From Mageeibacillus sp. UBA5770 (GTDB lineage Bacteria; Bacillota_A; Clostridia; Saccharofermentanales; Saccharofermentanaceae), in NCBI GenBank assembly GCA_002418705.1, contig DIEQ01000126.1, forward strand, positions 1 through 5,109: a stretch of 5,109 nt of DNA, in the 5' to 3' direction. The position numbers and the translations under genes were made by a program. Shown here piece by piece: positions 1-4,470 of the stretch. Below the pieces are notes generated by a model. The model ran no database searches. It had not been told where the DNA came from and was given only the letters and a program-made list of their open reading frames with translations. Numbering within the stretch: position 1 is the first letter of the stretch; each line of letters begins with the position of its first letter.

Positions 1-1065
1 CCGATCGGGCCGGTCGTTATGATCGACACCCCCGGCCTTGATGATGAAGGTGAACTCGGCCAGCTGCGTATCGAACGTGCGCGCGCCGTACTCGAAAAAA
101 CAGATGCCGCTATCGTAGCTGTAGACAGCCAGACAGAAACAGGTGATTTTGAACGCGGTATCATCGCACAGATAAAAGAACGCAAAATCCCGGCGATCCT
201 TGTCCTCAATAAAGCTGACCTTGCCAGTATGGACACCGACCTGCATGCTCAGGCAATAGCCTTGCAAAAAGAACTCAAGGTCCCTGTCGTTATTGCCTCC
301 GGTGTCACCGGAGAAGGCATTGAAGATTTAAAACAGGCCCTGATCCGGGTTCTGCCGGAAGATGAAGACAAATTCCATCTCGTCGGCGACCTGCTGTCAC
401 CCTCCGACATCGTCGTCCTCGTTGTCCCCATCGACAAAGCAGCGCCAAAGGGACGGCTCATCCTGCCTCAGCAGCAGACCATCCGCGATATTCTCGAGGC
501 CGATGCAATGGCGATCATCACCAAGGAATACGAGCTGAGAGATACACTCGCGTCCCTGTCCAAAAAGCCCCGCCTGGTCATCACCGACTCCCAGGTATTT
601 GCCAAAGTATCGGCGGATACACCCAGAGACATCCCGCTTACCTCCTTCTCAATCCTTTTCGCGCGCTACAAAGGCGACCTTCCCGTACTGGTCCGCGGAG
701 CCAGAACCATCGACACCCTGCAGGATGGTGACAAAATCCTCATCGCCGAAGGCTGCACGCATCATCGCCAGTGCGATGATATCGGAACCGTCAAGCTGCC
801 CCGCTGGATCCGCCAGCACACCGGAAAAAACATAGAATTCGTCTTCACCAGCGGCGGCACCTACCCGCACAACCTTGCAGACTTCCGCATGATCGTCCAC
901 TGCGGCGCCTGTATGCTCAACCGCCGCGAAATGCACTACAGAATCCAGCAGGCCGGGAAAGCCGGCATTCCAATCGCTAATTACGGAGTCCTCATCGCCC
1001 ACATGCAGGGTATTCTCCCGCGCGTGCTCGAACCCTTCCCGCTTGCCGCAATGGAATTGGAATGA
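1..1065 (+). CDS. hydF: [FeFe]-hydrogenase maturation GTPase HydF (5'-partial)
   Basis: HydF is the GTPase and iron-sulfur scaffold on which the 2Fe subcluster of the [FeFe]-hydrogenase H-cluster is assembled, with HydE and HydG, before transfer to HydA; it is cytoplasmic. The frame is open from base 1, so 354 codons are visible. Family members are about 400 residues, so roughly 50-60 N-terminal residues, including the Walker A P-loop, lie upstream. Numbered from the window edge: G3 motif DTPG at 9-12, G4 NKAD at 70-73, and a G5-like SGVTGEG at 100-106. The C-terminal cluster domain carries the HydF signature CxH...HCxxC (C252, H254, H300, C301, C304), with C252, C301 and C304 as the expected [4Fe-4S] ligands. 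The ATG at 19 lies inside the GTPase domain just before DTPG and is not the start. All visible motifs are intact. The TGA stop (1063-1065) lies inside the outer arm of repeat copy A. Confidence 0.97.
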   Translation, partial: PIGPVVMIDTPGLDDEGELGQLRIERARAVLEKTDAAIVAVDSQTETGDFERGIIAQIKERKIPAILVLNKADLASMDTDLHAQAIALQKELKVPVVIASGVTGEGIEDLKQALIRVLPEDEDKFHLVGDLLSPSDIVVLVVPIDKAAPKGRLILPQQQTIRDILEADAMAIITKEYELRDTLASLSKKPRLVITDSQVFAKVSADTPRDIPLTSFSILFARYKGDLPVLVRGARTIDTLQDGDKILIAEGCTHHRQCDDIGTVKLPRWIRQHTGKNIEFVFTSGGTYPHNLADFRMIVHCGACMLNRREMHYRIQQAGKAGIPIANYGVLIAHMQGILPRVLEPFPLAAMELE

Positions 1066-1144
1066 GGCGCATTCTTCTTTCGCTCCAGGTCCTCGGATCG
1101 CTGTGCGATCCTGTGGAAGTCGCTTAAGCCGCTTGTGTCTCATT
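1061..1144 (+). repeat. Structured stop-codon-linked repeat, copy A
   Basis: The core at 1083-1122 matches copy B at 36 of 40 positions. It contains GGATCGC (1095-1101), loop TGT, and GCGATCC (1105-1111). TCC (1090-1092) and GGA (1115-1117) can pair outside this hairpin across an asymmetric TC/TGT internal loop. Outer arms 1061-1071 and 1134-1144 pair over 11 positions (9 Watson-Crick, 2 G-T). The hydF stop codon is inside the left arm. The four differences from copy B include two of the three loop bases, whereas the 7-bp stem is unchanged. The outer stem is the weakest of the three copies. Function is unknown; a 3'-end RNA structure is the simplest reading. Confidence 0.7.
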
Positions 1145-1178
1145 TTGTTGGCACTCTGCGAGTGCAAGGAAATTTTTT
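1143..1178 (+). terminator. Probable intrinsic terminator of hydF
   Basis: GCACTC (1151-1156), loop TGC, and GAGTGC (1160-1165) form a perfect 6-bp stem. Flanking TT/AA and TTT/AAA pairs, with small mismatches, can extend it to 1143-1172. Six T residues follow at 1173-1178. If only the inner stem forms, seven bases separate it from the T-run, which would be weak. The first bases overlap the right arm of repeat copy A, so the two structures may compete. Confidence 0.55.
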
Positions 1179-1214
1179 GCAAGAAGAAAGATATCTCGAT
1201 CACGTCAAATAATA

Positions 1215-1242
1215 TTGACTTATAATTTTCGAGTGCTACAAT
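1215..1242 (+). promoter_or_regulatory. Sigma-70-type promoter with extended -10
   Basis: TTGACT (1215-1220) matches the -35 consensus at 5 of 6 bases. A 16-bp spacer leads to TACAAT (1237-1242), also 5 of 6. The TG at 1234-1235 gives an extended -10 (TGC-TACAAT). Transcription would start near 1249. A separate perfect TATAAT at 1221-1226 has only a poor -35 at the right distance and is less likely. This is the only clear promoter seen between hydF and the two small downstream reading frames. Confidence 0.7.
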
Positions 1243-1248
1243 TACTAT

Positions 1249-1339
1249 TTAGAAGGTGCGGACAACAATGTGTCTCCTCTCGAAGATGTATGTATGGCTG
1301 TCAGCGTCTTGTAGGCAATCCTACAGGACGCTTTATTTT
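1249..1339 (+). ncRNA. Candidate small RNA or leader/attenuator RNA
   Basis: The stretch from the promoter start to the terminator gives a transcript of about 90 bases with no convincing protein gene. Internal pairing is possible: AG-GG-GACA (1251-1264) with TGTC-CC-CT (1271-1280), with small internal loops. Alternatively 1258-1264 can pair with 1299-1305, taking three bases of the terminator's left arm. It could be a free sRNA or a 5' leader controlling the reading frame that starts at 1418. I do not recognise a known riboswitch consensus. A 28-codon ATG frame (1268-1354), with AGAAGG upstream at 1251-1256, could be a leader peptide but shows no codon run typical of attenuators. The 5' end is inferred from the promoter only. 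Confidence 0.45.
1303..1339 (+). terminator. Strong intrinsic terminator
   Basis: Arms 1303-1315 and 1320-1332 pair over all 13 positions, with one T-G wobble (1309/1326), around the loop CAAT. The tail TTATTTT follows at 1333-1339. There is no T-run on the other strand, so it acts only on plus-strand transcripts. Lying about 60 bases after the promoter and 80 before the next ribosome binding site, it either ends a small RNA or works as an attenuator. Confidence 0.85.
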
Positions 1340-1342
1340 AGC

Positions 1343-1373
1343 AATTCGGTCTGATATGCATCAGCCGCGAATT
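1343..1373 (+). other. Imperfect hairpin between terminator and next gene
   Basis: AATTCG (1343-1348) pairs with CGAATT (1368-1373). CTGAT (1351-1355) pairs with ATCAG (1360-1364) around the loop ATGC. One bulge and one mismatch separate the two stems. A short T-run (1381-1385) follows eight bases later, too far for a standard terminator. It may be a second weak stop, a leader structure, or chance. Confidence 0.35.
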
Positions 1374-1404
1374 CTTCCGGTTTTTCCAAAAATCTTCCTT
1401 CTAT

Positions 1405-1409
1405 GGAGG
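1405..1409 (+). promoter_or_regulatory. Ribosome binding site that selects GTG 1418
   Basis: GGAGG at 1405-1409 lies eight bases before GTG 1418-1420, a standard spacing. The in-frame ATG at 1403 overlaps this site and has no Shine-Dalgarno sequence of its own, so GTG is the preferred start. Confidence 0.65.
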
Positions 1410-1417
1410 CGATTATT

Positions 1418-1615
1418 GTGCAGTCAACAGACACGATCAACAAATTGGCTTGCCGCCTTGGAGTAAACAGTGAAACACCCAACATCGAATTGGCTGTCGA
1501 ATTGTGTAAAAGGCAGGATGCACGTGCAATCAAGGAGATCCTCGACGGACTGGAAAGCAAAGATTCAGCTATTGCCAATGACTGCATCAAAGGGGGATCA
1601 CATGACCGATCTTGA
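1418..1615 (+). pseudogene. Truncated HEAT-type protein, N-terminal fragment
   Basis: The 65-codon frame starts at GTG behind a clear GGAGG site and ends at TGA 1613-1615, inside the next gene (14-base overlap). It is predicted to be helical. The part from 'NIELAVELC' through 'IKEILDGL' to 'ANDCIK' resembles, from memory, the first helices of a larger family of hypothetical proteins with HEAT-like repeats, in which 'NDCIK' continues into further repeats. Here it breaks off into GGSHDRS, which is the next gene's ribosome binding site and start read in another frame. The simplest reading is a deletion that joined the gene's 5' end to the DUF4440 leader at about 1588-1592. A native small protein translationally coupled to its neighbour is the alternative. 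Function is unknown. Confidence 0.45.
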
Positions 1616-1973
1616 AACAACAATTCTCTCCCTCGAAAAATCGCTCCTGCGACCGGAGGTGCGCAATTCTGCCGAGAAACTGGCCGAATTATTGAGTGAG
1701 TCTTTTTATGAGTTTGGAAGTTCAGGAAATCTATATTACTACCATGTAGGGGACGTGTTTGACGTAAGCCCAGCACAAGAAAGCGATTGGGAAATCGTCG
1801 ATTTTTCACTGCTTCCCCACGGCGAAGACAGCGTTCTTGCTACATATAAAGGGATTAAACACACAGAACCTGACGAAACCAAAAAATTCACCCTGCGCTG
1901 CTCACTCTGGGAAAAAGAATCCGGCTCCTGGAAAATCAAGTTCCACCAGGGAGCAGTCATGGAACAAGTTTAA
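1602..1973 (+). CDS. DUF4440 / NTF2-like fold protein
   Basis: This is a 123-residue protein of the DUF4440 branch of the NTF2-like (SnoaL-type cone) fold. Members are small soluble proteins, often of unknown role, with a hydrophobic pocket. Visible signs: an N-terminal helix pair (residues 1-33), the 'FYEFGSSG' element (35-42), 'WEIVDFSLL' (63-71), 'VLATYKG' (78-84), and the closing strands 'LRCSLWEKESGSWKIKFHQGA' (98-118). The end corresponds to the family's RSSxW...W...FHQG pattern, with one R-S-S position changed to R-C-S. ATG 1602 is chosen because AGGGGG (1590-1595) lies six bases upstream and because residues before it in this frame are out-of-frame sequence of the preceding fragment. 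Length is normal for the family. It overlaps the upstream fragment by 14 bases, so translation is probably coupled. The stop is followed at once by repeat copy B. No substrate can be inferred. Confidence 0.85.
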   Translation: MTDLETTILSLEKSLLRPEVRNSAEKLAELLSESFYEFGSSGNLYYYHVGDVFDVSPAQESDWEIVDFSLLPHGEDSVLATYKGIKHTEPDETKKFTLRCSLWEKESGSWKIKFHQGAVMEQV

Positions 1974-2056
1974 AGACCGTATATATTTTTCTTGCTCCAC
2001 GTCCTCGGATCGCTAAGCGATCCTGCGGAAGTCGCGCGAAAAACATATGCGGTCTT
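1973..2056 (+). repeat. Structured stop-codon-linked repeat, copy B
   Basis: The core at 1995-2034 matches copy A at 36 of 40 bases. It has GGATCGC (2007-2013), loop TAA, and GCGATCC (2017-2023), with TCC (2002-2004) and GGA (2027-2029) paired outside an asymmetric TC/TGC loop. Outer arms 1973-1991 and 2038-2056 pair over 19 positions: 17 Watson-Crick, one T-G and one mismatch. The left arm starts on the last base of the DUF4440 stop codon. A T-rich tail (TCTTCTT) includes the end of the right arm, as in an intrinsic terminator. The arm sequence is unrelated to the arms of copies A and C. Confidence 0.8.
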
Positions 2057-2064
2057 CTTGGTTA

Positions 2065-2109
2065 GGCGCTTCGCGCCAAGGTAATACTACCTCAGCACCC
2101 GTAGGGTGC
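2065..2109. repeat. Cluster of three small perfect hairpins between convergent genes
   Basis: Three palindromes follow each other. GGCGC/GCGCC is at 2065-2077 with loop TTC. AGGTA/TACCT is at 2079-2092 with loop ATAC. GCACCC/GGGTGC is at 2095-2109 with loop GTA. They fill the space between copies B and C. None has a T-run directly after it. They may help block read-through between the converging dufs/psu transcripts or be binding sites; nothing in the sequence decides. Confidence 0.6.
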
Positions 2110-2117
2110 CTTATAAA

Positions 2118-2195
2118 GAAGAAGCATATCTGTTGAACGACCTTCCGCAGGGCGCCAGCCCGAGGACACGGGGAGAGAAACAGAAATGCTTCTTC
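2118..2195 (-). repeat. Structured stop-codon-linked repeat, copy C (inverted)
   Basis: On the minus strand the core (2175 to 2138) keeps CTCC, GTCCTC, TGCGGAAG and TCG of copies A and B but has a different, shorter hairpin: GGGC (2161-2158), loop TGGC, GCCC (2153-2150). The TCC/GGA pair (2166-2164 with 2146-2144) and the asymmetric TC/TGC loop are unchanged. Outer arms 2118-2134 and 2179-2195 pair at 16 of 17 positions. The psuK stop codon (2194-2196) overlaps the arm, and a CTTCTTTA tail ends the structure. Hairpin and arms changed in sequence while keeping pairing, which supports a selected structure. Confidence 0.75.
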
Positions 2196-3147
2196 AAAAA
2201 CTTGCTCCCTTTTTCCCGACTATTTTCGATGCCAGTTCGTTGCCTTCTTGCAGCCAGGCCTGCGGGTCTGCGTTTTTCAGCATTTCTGCAAGAAAGCCCG
2301 CATTGAAGGCATCGCCCGCACCGGTTGTATCTATGGCTGTCACTTTTTGAGCAGGTTCCCGGTATATCCCGTTTTCGGAATATGAGGCACCAAAAGGAGA
2401 CGTGAAGCCTTCCCGTATTGCTGCAAGGGATCCTTCCGAACCCATTTTTAAGGCAATACAGGGCACTTTCAGCTGGAGGGTTTTAATGGATGCCGGGATG
2501 TCCCGTACATTTGTTATCGTCTGAAGCTCGGTTTTATTAGGCAGGATGATGTCGGCGGCATTCAGCATTTCTGCTAGAATTTCCGGTCCTATCTGCCCGA
2601 TGACCGGAGACGGGTCCAGTGCGACAAGACCTCCGGCAAGCTTGGTTTCTTTTACGGCCTCAAGGGATAGGGCTGCCTGCCCGGCGTTCATCAGGCAGTA
2701 GCCTGACAGGAGAAGAATCTTTGTGTTTTGGAGAACCTGCCTGAGTGACGGTGTATATTCCAGCGGTATGGCAGAAGCACCGCGATAGGACAGCATTGTC
2801 CGTTCGCTGTTTTTGTCAATTATGGAGAGGACATATCCTGTACTTTCCCCGTATTGGATGCAGGATGTATCAATGCCTGCGGACTGCATTTTTTCTTCGA
2901 TCCAGCGACCGTTTTCATCCATGCCGACACGTCCGCAAAAAGCTGTTTTCACGTTCAGCATTCCAAGCGCAAGTGCTGTGTTTGATGCCGATCCGCCGGT
3001 ACTTTTGCCGGACATAGAGATCATTTCATCTCCGCCGACAGGCGGCATCCTGTCTACCCAGTACTGATAGTCGATAAGCGCATCGCCGATGACGGTCACA
3101 TCAATTGCCTTATGTGCCCCGCCCGGAATATCTATCATATTTTCCAT
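2194..3147 (-). CDS. psuK: Pseudouridine kinase, PfkB family
   Basis: This 317-residue sugar kinase of the PfkB/ribokinase family is complete. Pseudouridine kinase phosphorylates pseudouridine at the 5' hydroxyl with ATP. Visible signs: the opening strand 'VTVIGDALID' (17-26), PfkB signature 1 around GGSASN (51-56), 'LPNKTE' (202-207), 'KMGSEGS' (234-240), and signature 2 DTTGAGDAFNAGF (273-285) with the anion-hole glycines and catalytic base Asp279. Length is typical. The fold alone does not fix the substrate; the assignment rests on its position 46 bases downstream of psuG in the same direction, the usual psuG-psuK pairing. Start ATG (3145-3147) has AGGAGA (3157-3162) nine bases upstream. 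No key residue is missing. A different nucleoside or sugar kinase is possible but less likely. Its stop is embedded in repeat copy C. Confidence 0.88.
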   Translation of the reverse strand: MENMIDIPGGAHKAIDVTVIGDALIDYQYWVDRMPPVGGDEMISMSGKSTGGSASNTALALGMLNVKTAFCGRVGMDENGRWIEEKMQSAGIDTSCIQYGESTGYVLSIIDKNSERTMLSYRGASAIPLEYTPSLRQVLQNTKILLLSGYCLMNAGQAALSLEAVKETKLAGGLVALDPSPVIGQIGPEILAEMLNAADIILPNKTELQTITNVRDIPASIKTLQLKVPCIALKMGSEGSLAAIREGFTSPFGASYSENGIYREPAQKVTAIDTTGAGDAFNAGFLAEMLKNADPQAWLQEGNELASKIVGKKGASF

Positions 3148-3163
3148 CCCTGCTATTCTCCTC

Positions 3164-3183
3164 TGCTGCGTTTATGCGCAGCA
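3164..3183 (-). other. Intercistronic hairpin in psuG-psuK
   Basis: TGCTGCG (3164-3170) and CGCAGCA (3177-3183) form a 7-bp stem with a six-base loop, directly upstream of the psuK ribosome binding site. There is no T-run after it on the minus strand, so it is not a terminator. It could set the psuG:psuK ratio through RNA stability or processing, or keep the binding site open. Role inferred only. Confidence 0.5.
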
Positions 3184-3193
3184 AACACATGAA

Positions 3194-4123
3194 TTATTGG
3201 CTGAGGTCAGCAAGTTCAAGTGCAATTTTAGCTGCCAGGGCAGCGTTGTTATATACGAGCTGAATGTTGGAGGCAAGGCTTTCTCCGCCGGTTATTTTCT
3301 GAATTTTATCAAGTAAAAACGGAGTTGTCTCTTTGCCTTTGATGCCAAGCCGGACGGCCTCATCGATTGCTTCATCAATTTTAGAGTTGATAAAAGATGC
3401 TTCCATCGAGAATTTCTCGGGAATCGGATTGGTTACAAGCATGCCGCCCTTCATTCCGAGATCTTCCTTTGCTTTAAAAACTTCGGCGATTTCAAGAGGT
3501 GTGTCCATTCGATAATCCACTGAGAACCCACTGTTTCTGACATAGAAGGCAGGGAGTTCTGCCGTTTTGTAACCGATTACGCATACACCTTTGGTCTCTA
3601 AGTATTCCAGTGTCAGGCCAAGGTCCAGAATCGATTTGGCCCCGGCACAAACGACGAGGACCGGCGTCTGTGCAAGCTCGTCAAGGTCGGCCGAGATGTC
3701 CATTGTTGTCTGGGCACCGCGGTGGACACCGCCGATGCCTCCCGTTGCAAAAACGGATATTCCGGCAAGAGCCGCGATAATCATCGTCGCTGCAACCGTT
3801 GTTGCACCGTCTTCTTTTCGGGCAGCCAGGACGGGCAGGTCACGCCGGCTTGCTTTGGTAACCGCAAGGCCCTTTTGTCCGAGGTATGTGATTTCCTCAG
3901 TGGAAAGTCCGGCTTTGAGTTTTCCTTTAATGATGGCAATCGTTGCCGGAACGGCACCGTTATCGCGGATAACTTTTTCAACATGAAGTGCTGTCTCTAC
4001 ATTTTTCGGATAAGGCATGCCGTGGGATATGATCGTTGACTCAAGGGCAACGACGGGTTTACCTGCTGCCAGTGCATCTTTAACTTCCTGTGATATTTCA
4101 AGGTATTTTGAAAGATTATTCAT
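3194..4123 (-). CDS. psuG: Pseudouridine-5'-phosphate glycosidase
   Basis: PsuG cleaves the C-C glycosidic bond of pseudouridine 5'-phosphate, giving uracil and ribose 5-phosphate through a lysine Schiff-base intermediate with a divalent metal. The 309-residue product is full length. Residues I recall from the E. coli enzyme (E31, K93, H137, D149, K166, N289) appear at a constant offset of three: E28 in ALEST, K90 in VTK, H134 in GGVHRGA, D146 in DISADL, K163 in CAGAKS and N286 in ESLASN. The unbroken offset and intact motifs make the call firm. A Met ten codons upstream (4151-4153) is also in frame, but AGGAGA (4130-4135) lies between the two and six bases before ATG 4121-4123, so the shorter form is used. 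It is the first gene of a two-gene operon with psuK. No transporter or psu regulator is visible. Confidence 0.96.
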   Translation of the reverse strand: MNNLSKYLEISQEVKDALAAGKPVVALESTIISHGMPYPKNVETALHVEKVIRDNGAVPATIAIIKGKLKAGLSTEEITYLGQKGLAVTKASRRDLPVLAARKEDGATTVAATMIIAALAGISVFATGGIGGVHRGAQTTMDISADLDELAQTPVLVVCAGAKSILDLGLTLEYLETKGVCVIGYKTAELPAFYVRNSGFSVDYRMDTPLEIAEVFKAKEDLGMKGGMLVTNPIPEKFSMEASFINSKIDEAIDEAVRLGIKGKETTPFLLDKIQKITGGESLASNIQLVYNNAALAAKIALELADLSQ

Positions 4124-4129
4124 ATTGCA

Positions 4130-4135
4130 TCTCCT
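4130..4135 (-). promoter_or_regulatory. psuG ribosome binding site (decides the start)
   Basis: On the minus strand AGGAGA is followed by TGCAAT and then ATG at 4123-4121. It lies downstream of the alternative Met at 4153-4151, which has no comparable site, so translation should begin at 4123. Confidence 0.85.
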
Positions 4136-4174
4136 CTTATAAACATTGAGCAAATACTGCTGGTAAGTGATCTT

Positions 4175-4203
4175 ATTATATATCTCTGCGATTTGTTTGA
4201 CAC
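4175..4203 (-). promoter_or_regulatory. psuG-psuK promoter
   Basis: On the minus strand GTGTCA (4203-4198, 4 of 6 matches to TTGACA) is followed by a 17-bp spacer and a perfect TATAAT (4180-4175). Transcription would start near 4168, giving a leader of about 45 bases before the psuG ATG. No clear operator palindrome overlaps it. It lies at the truncated 5' edge of the GyrI-like remnant. Confidence 0.7.
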
Positions 4204-4470
4204 AAAAAGTCGGACACGCAAAATAAGTCTGTGCTATTCTCTACTCACAAGAGTAACGGAGAAATCGGGCAGGAGATTATGGCTGCCTGGAACCGCTTTT
4301 CCCGGTGGCTGTCGGACAGCAAGTATACTAACGGTCAGCATCAGTGGCTTGAAGAGCATCTGGGCTTTGATGAGGATGCCAATCATGTCGGAGGAGTAGA
4401 TCTTTACATGCCGATTTCAGAACGGCCTGCAGCTACACCTGATTATACTCTTTGCGCAGAAGCCCTGTAA
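4201..4470 (+). pseudogene. Remnant of a GyrI/AraC-type effector-binding domain protein (C-terminal half)
   Basis: The frame is open from just after a TGA at 4198-4200 to TAA at 4468-4470. It reads as the second half of a GyrI-like (SOUL/Rob-type) ligand-binding domain: 'SNGEIGQEIMAAWNRFSRWL', then 'SKY', 'WLEEHLGF', and the closing strand 'GGVDLYMPI' that ends these domains. The first half of the domain is absent, and upstream sequence is the psuG promoter and psuG itself on the other strand. GTG 4231 could start a 79-residue product, but no ribosome binding site precedes it. Its 3' end overlaps the converging class IV gene by 38 bases. I read it as a decayed, 5'-deleted gene. A small intact effector-binding protein is possible. 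Family assignment is from pattern memory and is uncertain. Confidence 0.45.

Noticed and set aside
649..1203. 184-codon open frame on the minus strand
   Set aside because: It is antisense to hydF and to repeat copy A, shows no family motif, and has no good ribosome binding site. HydF on the plus strand has a full set of motifs.
1403..1417. ATG 1403 as start of the HEAT-like fragment
   Set aside because: The ATG overlaps the GGAGG ribosome binding site, which is correctly spaced for GTG 1418.
1470..1601. Longer start for the DUF4440 gene at 1470
   Set aside because: These 44 residues are the preceding frame read out of phase, and the AGGGGG site points to ATG 1602.
1333..1809. 158-codon open frame on the minus strand
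   Set aside because: It crosses the HEAT-like fragment and the DUF4440 gene antisense, is of odd composition, and shows no recognisable domain.
1083..2175. Repeats A, B and C as a CRISPR array
   Set aside because: Only three copies occur, one is inverted, spacing is about 870 and 100 bases, and each lies at a gene end. There are no cas genes.
4124..4153. ATG 4153 as psuG start
   Set aside because: It adds ten residues with no family match, and the AGGAGA site lies between it and the better start at 4123.
4197..4226. Plus-strand promoter TTGACA (4197-4202) for the GyrI-like frame
   Set aside because: The -35 is perfect but the best -10 (AAATAA at 4221-4226, 18-bp spacer) is poor. The same bases serve the better minus-strand psuG promoter.
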